A DNA stretch of 64,000 bases, from assembly GCA_019321725.1 (NCBI GenBank), contig CM033107.1, positions 17,413,445-17,477,444 of the forward strand, read 5' to 3'. Below the pieces are notes generated by a model. That model was not told the DNA's origin. It saw only the letters and a program-made list of their open reading frames with translations, and ran no database searches. Position 1 is the stretch's first letter, and every line of letters starts with the position of its first letter. The translations under genes and the position numbers were made by a program. This DNA comes from Paulownia fortunei. Its lineage: Eukaryota > Streptophyta > Magnoliopsida > Lamiales > Paulowniaceae. This document shows, one piece after another, positions 22,376 through 33,349 of the stretch.

Positions 22376-22604
22376 ATGTGGATCACGTGGTTAAACTTGA
22401 AGAAAAATGGATGAGAGATTTGGGAGAATACATTCATTCATTCTTATCTCAAGTTGGATGGGGATAAGTGATATATATTCCTACTCAAGTAAGAATCCTA
22501 GTCCAACTAGGAAATCAATTCCACCTAAATTGTGGAGATAATATCCAACTCATATATGGATATCAATTGGGTTAAGGGTCCTAAACCCGATCCAATTTTC
22601 AATA
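22376..22604 (-). repeat. Copia LTR fragment, minus orientation
   Basis: Reverse complement of the LTR at 21797, beginning TATTGAAAATTGGATCGGG on the minus strand and preceded there by a GAGTGGGAGA polypurine tract (plus-strand 22605-22614). It is therefore the start of a 3' LTR. It stops in mid-LTR near 22376. Confidence 0.8.
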
Positions 22605-22608
22605 TCTC

Positions 22609-23690
22609 CCACTCATACATATTTGATTCGATTCCTCGAATCTCATCATCATACAATTTCTCAATTTCACTTCATTCACTTCATACAAGATATAAGGTGT
22701 GCGACCAAGCAAGAATGCTTAGGTGAGAAGAGTTACATTAAGTCATCACTAAACTAACATAACCCGACAACTCAATAACTCGTTGTGTACCCCAAACCAA
22801 GTGGTCGCACCCAATCAAGCAACTCTAGATCCCTCAATAAAATAAATAGAACATGCTCGACCTATTCAAATATGTATTTATGTTCATGACTAGTTAAACA
22901 CATTTCAACATAGTTGCCTGGGCTATGAACCATAGAACATAAGTGCGTTACCAACTTAATTATTCCTCGACCTCTCATGCCAATCAGCTTGGTCTTGACA
23001 GTTTTTCTAGACATGCTCCGACAGACCGAATCATGCATGGCCAATTGGAAATATGCTAAAGTAGCGTCATCAAGCTTACATCTCATGACAAAGTCCAGAG
23101 TTCCAAAGGGTATAAGAAACAATATGGGCTCACATAGTGATGAAACAGGGACCCATTCAGTCACTTTTTCATACGAGGTTGTCTCAACGTACATGTAGTA
23201 TGAATACATGCTATGATGGAGCTCCCACTCAATTTGGGCATGTCACGCTCTAAACATCATATGAATTTAAGTCCAGTCGCTCTCCAAGCGCCTGACTTGC
23301 ACACCACCAGAAGTTACTCTCCAAAATGCCTTCTATCAATTCATATATTCAGCGAAGAATAGGCTTATTATGAAGTTTGGACATACTTCTTCATAATCAA
23401 TCAACTCTGATCTCATCTTAGCCTCCAATCTAAGGTGGCTCTTAGTTGTGCATATTGACCTTCTTCGCTACACCAAGTGTGAAGGCAATCATTCGCAAAC
23501 CCTAGTTATGCGACACGATCTTTTAGTCTCATCTTACTCGCTATCACAGCGCCAGGGCGATTACCTGGTGACAACTCACAAATCCAGTACAAAACTCATA
23601 ATGAGAATACAAATATAACTCATTAATCACCACATGTTCTCACAAGCTACAAAAATCAAATTCTACGTAATTCCATACTACACATATGCA
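22609..23690 (-). mobile_element. Copia 3' non-coding region, minus orientation
   Basis: Lies upstream, in element orientation, of the polypurine tract and 3' LTR at 22604. The part from 23190 on is a diverged copy of 9525-10045. A minus-strand frame of 115 codons (22862-23209) is open but matches nothing I know, and its counterpart near 9357 is interrupted by the gap, so it is not called as a gene. Confidence 0.65.
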
Positions 23691-24829
23691 TGATATGTAT
23701 AAATTCCAAAAAATAATAAAAAAAGAAATTCAAGAAAATGAGGTACACATCCAATGCATTTTTGCAAACTAGCTAAGGACTGATCCCATTCTAGCTGCCA
23801 TTTTATCCGTACTTATTCCAAATGGTTAAAGCTTGGATTAATTTTTAGCTCTAATGGCGTCTAGTACTGCTTTCTTAGAAAAAAGAGAAGAGGGGGAGGG
23901 GAGGTAATGAGATACAATATCAATTAGAATACATAATTTGAATTGATCTATATATGTACTTTAACTTAAATGCAGTACTCAAAATAAGGTTGTGAAGCAA
24001 ATATTGCTGATAAAGACATTATGCCGCACAAGAATTTGATGGAAGCTTCATCAGGTACAACATATTCAATTCTACTTTAGCAAATGTACAAGAGAAAAAG
24101 TAGTTTCAACTTAAACCAACACATGCAGCAAACTTGGGAGTTAACCTCTTTTGCTTCTGTAAGATAAAGTGTTTCCTGAGCTAAACTATTCTCCATGTCT
24201 GGTTAATTTTCAAGAGGCAATAGTTACTTATCAATGATGGTAAATTTATTGTAAAACTTGTTGCATGAGCCCTTTGGGTCCATTTATTCTTTACTTCTTT
24301 TACTTACTTGAAATATAGTAGTCTTTGCCATATTATTTCATCATCTGATGCAACCAGTTGCATTAATCCATCTTAATGATAAGTTTCCTATTCGAGTCTT
24401 TTTTTTAGCCATTGATTCAGTTTAACAAATATAATGTGGTTAAGGGATAAGATATCAATTGTATCAAATCTCTAAAATAAAATTATCTAACTTAGGAAAT
24501 AGATAAAAGATCATCCTCAAATATCAAGTTAAAATATGCTATGAATATAAATCAAACTCGTTAATGACGTCATATTATCAAATTGAGTGAACTCATCAAA
24601 TAAAAATTATGATAATTTCATTCGATAAATGACAAAATATGGAAGAAACTGGCATTCTACTCCAAATTAGACAACAGACAAATTTGCTGCAATTTTTCTA
24701 CATCAACAATGTATACAAATGGGGCACAAGGGAATAATTTTCTCCATCAATGGTGTCAACATTTTAATTAAATAAACCAATATACAAAACTTCTTTAAAC
24801 TTTAATAACTCACCTGGTGATGGACGGCA
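23691..24829. other. No gene or element recognised
   Basis: AT-rich DNA without convincing open frames or repeat signatures. It may contain the lost left part of the CACTA element whose right end is at 25708; no CACTACAAG motif was found here. Confidence 0.4.
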
Positions 24830-24833
24830 GTTG

Positions 24834-25094
24834 CTATGTCAAAACAGTGGCGAAAGTGGAGTTGGAGGGCGGAGTAGGCTTGGACTGTGGCTGAGCAGGT
24901 GGGCGGTGGTTGGCGGAGGTTGAGCAGGCGGGCGGTGGCTCCTGGCGACCAGAAGAAGAGACAGAAATAGTGAGAAATAGGAGGACGATTAGGGGTGGCT
25001 GACGGCAGAGCAAGGGTGGCTGATGGTGGAGAGTCGACGGAGGCGCACGTTGGGAGACAGAAAGAGAGAAAAGAGAGAGAGATGAGGGTTTCAA
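24834..25094 (-). CDS. Small proline/serine-rich open frame, doubtful
   Basis: An 86-codon minus-strand frame beginning 0.6 kb inside the CACTA end. The translation is rich in Pro and Ser with a hydrophobic stretch (PPLIVLLFLTISVSS) that could be a signal anchor by chance. The GC content is well above that of its neighbours. It could be a first exon of a transposon gene or captured host sequence. I do not recognise it, and low complexity makes a chance frame likely. Confidence 0.2.
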   Translation of the reverse strand: MKPSSLSLFSLSVSQRAPPSTLHHQPPLLCRQPPLIVLLFLTISVSSSGRQEPPPACSTSANHRPPAQPQSKPTPPSNSTFATVLT

Positions 25095-25139
25095 TCGGGG
25101 AAGAAAGGAAGAAAGGGGGAAAATAAAAGCCGTTAAGTT

Positions 25140-25680
25140 AGTAACGAATCAAAGCCCCATCATCACTAACATATATTTTAGCGACGAATACCTCGAATGT
25201 CATCACTAATATATTTGTTAAAAAATTAAATGAACCTTAGTGACGACATGTAGCCACCTCGTCGCTAACATACATGTTAGCGACGAATGGATCTCAAGTC
25301 GTTGCCAATATATTTGTTAAAATTAAAAATTAAATAATAATTAGCGACGAAATGAAAAGGATCGCCGCTAAAGTGGATACTTACCGACGAGGACTTCTCA
25401 ACGTCGTCGCTAAGATAAGAAAAATTTAGAAAAACAATATTTTTTTTACATTTGCGACGATCCTTCCACGAAATTGCCGCTAAAATACAACTTTAGCGAT
25501 GACAACGAACATGATTCGTCGCTAACATTTCTGAAAAATATAATAAACATAAAATTAAAGTTAGCAACGATTGAGGTCCAGTCGTCGCTAATGTTTAACC
25601 ATACTTAGCGATAAATTTTGATTGATTCATCGCTAATATCTATCTTAGCAACAAACTTGCGTTGTCGTCGCTAAAAGTTC
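25140..25680. repeat. CACTA subterminal repeats, alternating orientation
   Basis: TTAGCGACGA or one-base variants occur in plus orientation at about 25178, 25237, 25277, 25341, 25381, 25450, 25491 and 25561. The reverse complement (TCGTCGCTAA) occurs at about 25259, 25405, 25516, 25581 and 25665. The two orientations alternate about every 30 to 60 bp. In En/Spm-type elements such motifs bind the transposase. Confidence 0.85.
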
Positions 25681-25889
25681 ATCGTTATTTTCTCTTTTTC
25701 TTGTAGTGACTAATGAAAGTTCCCCTAAGGTTAAAGGGACTTTGAAAAGTGGGGTTGTTCTAACTGCATGAGTTTTGTGATAATAACGTGTACAATTCTG
25801 AAAATATTTAGGGGTACTATGTTTGAGAAGGATAGTGCTAAAAAGTTCTGTAAAGATATTGATTGAAATAAACACAATTTTTGGCTAAT

Positions 25890-26330
25890 CTTGTTTCAAT
25901 AAGGTATAAAGAAAAATGAAACATAATGAAGCACATTATAGAAATATCTAATATCGCTTCCAAATTAAAGGCATTAAAGTTAGAGCTCTTTGAGTACTTG
26001 CTCGTGCATATGGTTTCATTTCTCTTCCTGCATAATATGGTCAATTTAAAGTGAGTGACAATACCCTAAACAAATAGACTCTTAATTAGTTCATATCTTA
26101 CTGTGCAAGAAGAAGAAAGGTTTGAGCGATAAGAGACTAAAAGTGTTCACTTAGCAACTACTCCTTAGGATAAAAGAAAGTAAGTTGCAATTGAGACACC
26201 ATAACAGAAATTGTAAAAGAAAAAGGATTAGGAATTTACCTCTTACTTTTGCAAGAAGGGTGAACACATAAATAAAAAATGTCCCAAGTATGCTAATATA
26301 CTTATCACTTTGGTTCATTTTTTAAGTTAG
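25890..26330 (+). pseudogene. Copia gag fragment
   Basis: Read with frameshifts, this gives a typical Copia Gag tail: a Gag-core stretch (ARAYGFISLPA, then QFKVS), a basic region, and one zinc knuckle at about 26250-26285 reading SYFCKKGEHINKKC, in which the first cysteine of CX2CX4HX4C is serine. The 5' part of the gene and the left LTR are missing; the CACTA end at 25708 lies just upstream. Confidence 0.7.
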
Positions 26331-26339
26331 TTTAGTTTT

Positions 26340-26800
26340 TTTTACCTACATAACTTGGTGGGTAGATTTTGGTTCCACTATTCACATAAGTGTGTTTATG
26401 CAGGTTTGTTTATTGAGCCAACAACTAAGTGATGCTAAAAGATGCATCTATGTGGGCTTTGGCAAAATAGTTACAGTTGAGACTATACAATTTTTTTAGG
26501 ATATCATCAATGGTCGGTTATTTTTGAATTTGAAAGATACATATAATATCATCATTTAGATTGAGTATGATTTCTATTTTCACGTTGGACAAATTCAGTT
26601 ATTCTTGTTCATTTGGAAATAGCAAATTTAGTCTCTTTCAAGATTCAAATCTTATTGGTACTAGCTCTTTATCATTGATGACAACCTATATTTTGGATAC
26701 AATTGTCTCGTATAATGAAACCTTGTATGTCAGTTCATATAGTACAAAACACACAAAACATAATGCTAAAGGACATGGTAAGAAATATGATTAGTCATTC
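26340..26800 (+). pseudogene. Copia protease and pre-integrase fragment
   Basis: The protease motif reads WWVDFGSTIHISV near 26360, where the catalytic D-S-G has become D-F-G. SDAKRCIYVGFGK follows. The frame 26561-26794 carries LDKFSYSCSFGNSKFSLF, the usual end of Copia protease ('SVLDK-GYSCSFGN'), and TYILDTIVSYNETLYVSS. Several stops and a frameshift separate the parts. Confidence 0.78.
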
Positions 26801-27780
26801 TTTTTTACCAAAAAAATCTTGAGAGAAGCACTAAAGACTACGACTTACATTATTAATAAGGTTTCAATCAAAGCAGTAGCTAAAACTCCTTATGGACTAT
26901 GGATATGCAATATATTTGGGGTTGTCCAACTAAGGTATGACGATAAAAGCCAAATGAAAGGAAACTGGATTCCAAATGTTTAAACTGTCACTTGGATACT
27001 CTAAATATTCAAGGGATTACAAATTTTATAATCTCTTGACTAGGTTATTTTCAGACGGGAAATATGGTTTCTCTTGAGAAAATTGAGTTTGGGAGGGAGA
27101 TAAAGTTGAAGACATTGTCTTTGAAGAGGAATTCATTTCTCTTCCTACTATTAATATTGACAATGAGTAGGCTTCTATTCCTGACATTGTTCAAGATATA
27201 AATTCAGACTATCAAGACAATGTTGAGGAGCTCTCTTCAATATAAAGAAAATTACTTTTTTAAAGAGCAAACTTAACAATCTCAAGAGGAAATGCAATTA
27301 AGAAATTCACTTGAGAAAGGAGAACAACGATTCTGATTATTATATCGTCTTTCTCTATGAATATGAGGTTGACATAAGAGTGATGAAAAATGATTCAATC
27401 AACTTTCATCAAATCAATAAAGTTTTAGTTATCAAAAGTGGATTGATGCCATGAAAGAAAAGATGAAATTCATAAAAGATAATGACATTTGGGATCTCAT
27501 CAAATTGTCTAAAAATACATTGGTTGCAAATGGATATTTAAGACCAAAAAGGATTAAAAAGGCAATGTTGAGAGATATAAGGTATGTCTAGTCGTCAAAG
27601 ATTTCACTCAAAAGGATGCATTGATTATAAAGAGACTTTCCTTTTAGTTTAATTAAAAAACTCTTTAAAATCATTTGGGCAGTTGTAGCTCATTTTCATT
27701 AAGAAGCAGCCAAAAGGGTTATACAGTGTTTATCCTGAATAAAAGATTATATGCTCACTTATCGAAAATTAGATCTTCAA
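26801..27780 (+). pseudogene. Copia integrase tail and start of reverse transcriptase
   Basis: Mostly decayed. 27440-27650 reads as the start of a Copia reverse transcriptase (WIDAMKEKMKFIKDNDIW, then KGNVERYK-like and DYKETFP-like strings with stops). The catalytic YVDD region is absent: sequence passes within about 150 bp to the RNase H block, so most of reverse transcriptase was deleted. Confidence 0.65.
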
Positions 27781-27782
27781 GA

Positions 27783-28298
27783 GATCATTCGGTATTCTGA
27801 TTTCGATTTTATTGGATGCCTATACAGTCAGAGATCCATTTTGGGCTATAATTAATTGCTAACTGGAAGAGCTATTTCTAGTAAGAGTGCTAAGCAAACA
27901 CTCATAGCTTCTTCCACTATGGTAGTTGAATTCATAGTCTATTATGAGGCATCTAATTCTAGGATATGGTTGCGTAACTTTGTCATTAGGCTACATATTA
28001 AGGATGGTATTAAATACCACTAAAGATATATTGTGACAATAAATCGGCCGTACCATATTCCATTAACAACAAAAGCTCTTTGAAGTCGAGACATATAGAG
28101 ATCAAGTTTCTTGTTGTTAAAGAAAGAATTTGGAGTTGTCAAGTATCTGTAGAACATATTGGGACAAACTCCATGGTTGCGGATCCGCTCACTAAGGGTT
28201 TATCACCTAAGGTGTTTCACGATCACATTGCTCATAGGTTGTTGTATTCTTTGATATGTGCATTTATGTGGGAGTTTGTAATTTTGATGTTCTTTTAG
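27783..28298 (+). pseudogene. Copia RNase H
   Basis: RYSDFDFIGC near 27790 corresponds to the usual 'YSDSDFAGC'. Then SAKQTLIASSTMVVEFI and WLRNFVIRL match the conserved 'SKQT-IASSTMEAEFIA ... WLRNFI'. The last part, 28080-28298, is one open frame: LKSRHIEIKFLVVKERIW, then EHIGTNSMVADPLTKGLSPK, the standard polyprotein end ('TNLMIADPLTKGLPPKVF-EH'). A few stops remain upstream. Confidence 0.85.
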
Positions 28299-28665
28299 TT
28301 TAGACACAATTTATATTTACTATCTGCAGAATAAAGAAGATGGTTTATTTTCATACTTTGAATTATTTGCAGTTTAGCATGATCTCATAAAGAATAAAGA
28401 AGGACCAGTTGGAAATAGGCATGTTTGAGATCATATTGCATGTAATTTTCATGTTATACATTCATACTCAATTTATGTCATTGAATATGTTAGTGTGATG
28501 ACCATTGATGGGTCTAGTTATGAAAAAATATAACGAAGGTTGTTTTGATCCCATACTGATATAGGAGATGGACCAGATTGTAACTCAGAAGATATTTCAA
28601 AGATATATAGCATTTTGTGCGCACTCAAAATTTATAATATAATTGTTTACGCATCATATGTAGTC

Positions 28666-28677
28666 CAAGTGGGAGAT
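28666..28677 (+). other. Copia polypurine tract
   Basis: CAAGTGGGAGAT just before the LTR start TGTGGGAATTAAT, the common Copia arrangement. Confidence 0.8.
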
Positions 28678-29040
28678 TGTGGGAATTAATTTCTTAAAAT
28701 GGACTTATATATTTAAAGAATAATTATATTATAGGCTATCTAATTTGATAGAGTCAAATAAATGGTCTACCAACGTGACTCTAGGAATATCTTTGTGGTA
28801 TGAATTTTGTAATATATAGAGACCTGATACTAGTCAAATTTAGGATTGATGGGATTCTTTTTGGCCTAATATATAAAGAGCATCATGGGTTATGGTCCCC
28901 AAGTCATATCATATAATATTGCTCTTCTCCTCTTTTCTATCTTACAGAGAGACCCATTGAACATTCTAAATTGATTTGATTGTGGAAGACACATATCCGA
29001 TTGCTTTCATTGTCATCGATTAAGGTACGCATCTGATTTA
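28678..29040 (+). repeat. 3' LTR of the plus-strand Copia remnant
   Basis: Starts TGTGGGAATTAATTTC right after the polypurine tract. The right boundary is approximate, since no second copy is present in the window to align. Contains a TATATAAAGAGC sequence near 28870, a plausible TATA box. Confidence 0.65.
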
Positions 29041-29814
29041 GAATTAAAGTATTTCTTGATAATTTATATGATGATTTTAGATTATGATTATTGAATCATA
29101 TTATATTAAAGTCTAATAATTGTAACAAATGATAATAAATTTACAACAAAAAATAGTAAGTAGGGGAAAATAAAAAACAATGAATTTGCATTATTTTCAT
29201 TATAGCCAGATCAACACCCACAAAATTCACTTTATCCAAATCCTACTAAAACTATATGAAGATTTTTTACTTGTAGTAATTAAAAGAAAAAAAATACGAG
29301 GGAATAGTTGATTCAATTACATTAGTTGAAAAATAATGCCGGAGTGTGAATAAAAAGCTCATGAGTTCAATTAGGCGACTTCTTGAAAATTTATAGTAGT
29401 ACTATATTATATTAAATTGACTCCAAAGTCTTGAATTAAAATTCAAGTCAAGCCACCTAAATTTGGTTCAAACTCAAATTAAATAAGTATTTGACTCTAT
29501 TATTATAAAAGAAGTTATTTTTGAACCCCAAAAATTAACCTCATGCTTGAAATTTTAAGGTAACAAAAATCATGAAATCCAAATCATTGGGCTATGTTTG
29601 GAATATGTTTTTAGATACCAAACACATTTTTCTAGATAAAAATATGTATGGGAGGGTGTGGGTTTTTAAAATGAAAATGGCTAATTTATTGAGATTACGA
29701 TTTTGGTATTTTTTAAACTGATGTGGAGAACATCATTTTTTTTTAAAACCACTGAACTCTCCTTATTTTCAAGTCTTGCCCCTTCAATGTCTAAGATAAG
29801 CCATCCTATTAATA
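29041..29814. other. No gene recognised
   Basis: AT-rich non-coding DNA up to the left end of the Tat-type Gypsy element. Confidence 0.4.
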
Positions 29815-30177
29815 CGAAAATCATCTTCTTCTAATGGAATTGACGAGGTAGATAGTTGTAGAGCTGGAGAGCTGATCAGTCACGAACCTGGCGAGTTGCT
29901 ACCTACGTCACGAACTAACATTAGGGGTGTCGGGGATTGCCCGATGAAGACCTTCTAATGCTCAAGTTAGTAAGATAAATAGATGAATTACACTAGAAAC
30001 TAGAGAGTGTTTAAGACTTAATCAATTATGTATCTTTCAATTATGAAATAAGAGGGTATTTATAGTGAAGAATGAATTTTCATAGGCTATTGGGCTTCTG
30101 ACCCATCGAAGAATTTTTCTTTTGGTCTCTAACTTCTCGACCCACTCTTTTGACCCATATTTGGGCTAGGCCTATCA
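29815..30177 (-). repeat. 3' LTR of the Tat element
   Basis: Shares with the right LTR the blocks TCTAATGGAATTGAC, GAGAGCTGATCAGTCA, TTTCTTTTGGTCTCTAACTT and GGGCTAGGCCTATCA. On the minus strand it starts TGATAGGCCTAGCCC. The purine run ATAGGGGGCTTA precedes it (plus-strand 30178-30190) and is the polypurine tract. Confidence 0.88.
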
Positions 30178-30279
30178 TAAGCCCCCTATTCTCGAGTAAA
30201 TTCGCCGAGTAGGAATTAATTGAGAGTAACCGAAGTTTTAGTAGAATTCCAAAATGTGATAGTATTTTCCATTGCATTC

Positions 30280-30384
30280 AAAGTGGAAGCCTTTGGTATA
30301 TTGTAGGGGGAGAGTCATAATTCACTAACTATTTAAAGTGGAGGCCTTTGGTATATTGTAGGGAGAGAGTCATAATTCTCTAAC
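30280..30384. repeat. Tandem duplication of 50 bp, period 55
   Basis: AAAGTGGAAGCCTTTGGTAT with the following GTAGGG-GAGAGTCATAATT block occurs at 30280-30329 and 30335-30384 with few differences. Confidence 0.85.
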
Positions 30385-30671
30385 CCATCTCAACAAATAT
30401 TCTCTCTCTTAGTCAAGTTCTCTCTTAGAGGATCATCTCTAACACCATGAGCTCTCAAGGTACTTGAGGTTGCATTGAGGAATTTTATTCTTTACTTTGA
30501 ACTTTTCATCATCTATCTCTTGTTCAAGTACTTCATCCCATCTTTATTCTAGTATTTGCATTCTTTTTTTTTTTGAGTCAATATACCGAACACCTTAAAT
30601 GCATTAATGGTAGGAGTAGATATTAATGGTGATGTAGGAGTAGAACAATCTACATTGCTTATTTAAAGTAG

Positions 30672-30756
30672 GGTAGATTGAGTTCTTAATGTAGGAGCCG
30701 AAGGTCATCAACGTAGATTGAGTCATTCGGCTCCTACGTGAAGGACTTAATCTACC
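30672..30756. repeat. 31-bp inverted repeat with 23-nt loop
   Basis: The arms 30672-30702 and 30726-30756 are complementary at 27 of 31 positions, with GTAGGAGCCGAA against TTCGGCTCCTAC perfect next to the loop. It lies 7 bp upstream of a TATA box on the plus strand. Confidence 0.85.
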
Positions 30757-30763
30757 TTCACGC

Positions 30764-30770
30764 TATAAAT
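30764..30770 (+). promoter_or_regulatory. TATA box of the antisense gene
   Basis: TATAAAT in the context CGCTATAAATTTCTTC, followed by a pyrimidine-rich start region. It is on the strand opposite to gag-pol and 0.7 kb before the first recognisable antisense exon. Regulatory role inferred. Confidence 0.5.
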
Positions 30771-31316
30771 TTCTTCTTCCAAGGGTTGGTGATAGGGTTA
30801 CGAGTCTCCAGAGGGATATTTCACTGTTTATTTTGCTTATTTCACTAGTAGGTTCACTTTTCCTTCTCACCCCCTTCTCGTTGAGATAGTGAGGAGTGTT
30901 GGTTTAAGTGTTAGCTAACTTAGTCCAAACGCTATGCTACACTTTGAGGGTTTCGTCATAGGTTAAGGGAGTTGGAGCTCTCAGTATCCTTAGATACCTT
31001 TCACACCTATTCACAGTGCGTCGTGTATCCCAAGAGTTTTATTTTTAGTTATATCCACGCGTAGGATGTAGGTTCCTAGATAGTGGTCCTTTTAATCAAG
31101 GTTCTTAGATAGAGAGATTCTTTTATGTTCAGGATAGGAGATAGGATGTGCCCACTGAGTGGAGTAGTTCTGCTTATAAGATTCATTTGAGTGACCTTCA
31201 CGATACTTTTTAGCTTTAATGTTGTGTTTCAACTCTATTTGATTCGTTGTTCAACCCTAGGAGTTTGTTCCCTGCAGGGACTTGTTTATTTATTGGATTT
31301 TCTACATGTGCATTTA

Positions 31317-31342
31317 ATATATATATATATATATATATATAT
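31317..31342. repeat. AT dinucleotide microsatellite
   Basis: About 13 AT units, inside the putative first intron of the antisense gene. Confidence 0.9.
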
Positions 31343-31437
31343 TCTTTATTTGCAACAAGTTTGTAGTTAGCTAGTTCTCTTAGCTTTTTTGCTTAATAGA
31401 GTACTCATACTTATTGTCTTTTTTGTTTTTTCTGCAG

Positions 31438-32608
31438 GTCAACGACTTAACTTGTCTTATATTCGCTCTTGCAAGTACTTAGAGTCAAGTTCCTCATTTC
31501 ATCCTAGTGGGAAGGGTGCCAAAGGTAGTCGCGACCGAGGGTGAGATGATCGCAATGGTGCTGTTGGACACCGAGGAGGTAAATGAAGGTCTCCCCCCTA
31601 ATGAGAAGGTGGACCTAAGTCCTCAACCCATGTCTCTGATGTAGTTTTGGGGATTGGTGCATCTGAAGCACTGCTAGAGCCTGCAACTAAGCAGATACGT
31701 GATTCTGGCACTACTTCTGCTCCCCGAGGTATGGGGAAGGGCTTCTTTTCTTGTGGTTTGAACCAATCTGAGAGAGTTGAGTCTTATTGGGATACTCAGG
31801 ATGTGGGCATCGGTTGGCGCAAGACACACAACATAGTTAGTGAATTTGACATTGATCATTTTTTAGGGAAGTTTTCTCGTTCTATCTTAGAAGCTATAAC
31901 AGATGACTTATCTCTAGTGAGTTTCTATTTTTCCTTATTTTTCTTGTGTGGTGTTGGAGCTTTACTTAGATTATTGATTTTGATTGAACTGCAACTTTGG
32001 TTGATTATTTTTCTCCCTTTGTAGTGTGCTACTCTAGCGACCATGTTGGATGCTCAGGAGGAAAGGGCTAGAGAGTTTACTTCATATTTCAAGAATGTTG
32101 AGAAGAAAGCAAGAGAAAAGATTGCAAAGCTGAATGAAGAGGTTGTTGAACTAAAGAAAGAGCTAAAAAACTCAGCAGAAATGCAGCAGAAGGTGAATGA
32201 AAATTATAAGACCGTTCGAGAAAATATACTCGGGAGCAAACTAGTGGTAAGAATTTTTTAGCATCTAAGGCAGGGAAGAAATTGTTGGAGTCAGACGCAG
32301 AGAAAATAGTTGGCACATACTAAGCTTCTCCAGTTTCTAAAAAAGTCGTGCAACGTGCTATGGTGGTGTGTGATGATATTATGCACGACTGTAGGCACAT
32401 GTTGAGGGAGATAGGGTATGTGTCCGAGGACATAGTTATGGTGTTTAATCCTCGAGTTCCAGAGTTAGGTGATGCACCATCTCAAGCAACACCTGAGCTC
32501 CCTGAAGCTGTAGGTTCAGACAATGAGATAATTGAAGCTCTTGATGTTAGTGACGTGATCGTAGAGTTGGTTGGGACTGAGGATCCACCTACTACTTCAG
32601 CGCCCTAG
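31438..32608 (+). pseudogene. Spliced antisense gene inside the Tat element
   Basis: A plus-strand gene between pol and the 3' LTR, opposite to gag-pol. A good acceptor (TTTTTTCTGCAG) ends at 31437. The frame open from 31647 runs to a donor at 31917 (CTA-GTGAGT); an acceptor (CCCTTTGTAG) ends at 32024, and both exons join in phase 0. The second exon (32025-32261) encodes a heptad-like, Lys/Glu-rich coiled coil (FKNVEKKAREKIAKLNEE). After a frameshift the frame 32348-32608 has an acidic C-terminus. One stop (TGA near 31541) and the shift near 32255 make it a pseudogene. Antisense frames in this place are known from Tat-group elements such as Grande and RIRE2; their function is not established. 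Family identity is not certain. Confidence 0.6.
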
Positions 32609-33349
32609 GACTAGCTGCATTATGATTGGAAGCATTTATCATGTCGCTTTTCTCTATTTTTTTCTTTCTCTTTTTAATTATTATTAAGACTCTTTCATGG
32701 TTTACATTGTCTAGCTGATTTGCTTTATGTTGAGGTACCACTCTTTTGCCATTTGCTGTAAGACTTTGACTCATTTATGTAGTGCTACTCTGAGTTGTGT
32801 GCTATGAAATTTTAGCTTGCTTATATGAAGTGAGTTTTTGGCTTGACTTGTGTCTATTTCTTTTCTGCATTGCTCCTATTTACTTTTGCTTCAATACTTT
32901 ATATTTTGGGATACTTATGAGTGGATTAGGCTCCCAAATTTTGTCTCAAGCAATTCTGTAGGTACATTCAAGGCTAGACTTTTGGCTATCCTCAAAAAAT
33001 GGTAGGGAATCTCAATTTGTGTTTTTACCTATGATCTCAAAGAGTCGATTTTAGCTTTGGAGGTCGAGCTGGCCAGGCTCATAGATGACCTCTTACAAAC
33101 TCAATCAGCCTCTTGGATCGGTGGTATTTTTGGCTAAATCAAATATGTACACAATAGTAGTCCTTAATTGAATTGTGAACTAGTAGATATCAACTGAGTT
33201 GAAAAAGTCATTGCTCTTATTCATTCGTGTTTGGGAAATAATTACATCATATTGAAAAACAACATAAGCTCTCAAAAATAAGGGTAAACATTGCTGAAAT
33301 TTTGAGTGTAGTAGCTTATATGTAGAAATTGCCTAAGTAAGCCAGACCC
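32609..33349. other. Tat internal non-coding region
   Basis: Between the end of the antisense gene and the 3' end of pol on the other strand. No coding sequence seen. The two genes converge here. Confidence 0.5.

Larger units (their letters stand above)
24830..25708 (-). mobile_element. One end of a CACTA (En/Spm) DNA transposon
   Basis: On the minus strand the end reads CACTACAAGAAAAA (25708-25695), the canonical CACTA terminal inverted repeat. Inside it, 25140-25680 carries many subterminal copies of TTAGCGACGA and its reverse complement. The 3 bases beyond the end are ACT, the expected length of a target duplication, but the opposite end was not found, so this cannot be confirmed. A GC-rich segment follows at 24830-25130. 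The element is truncated or its other end is too diverged to see. Confidence 0.85.

Noticed and set aside
31647..32608. Reading the antisense gene as a host gene captured by the Tat element
   Set aside because: Possible, but antisense frames at this place are a known feature of Tat-group elements and I recognise no host family. A protein search would decide.
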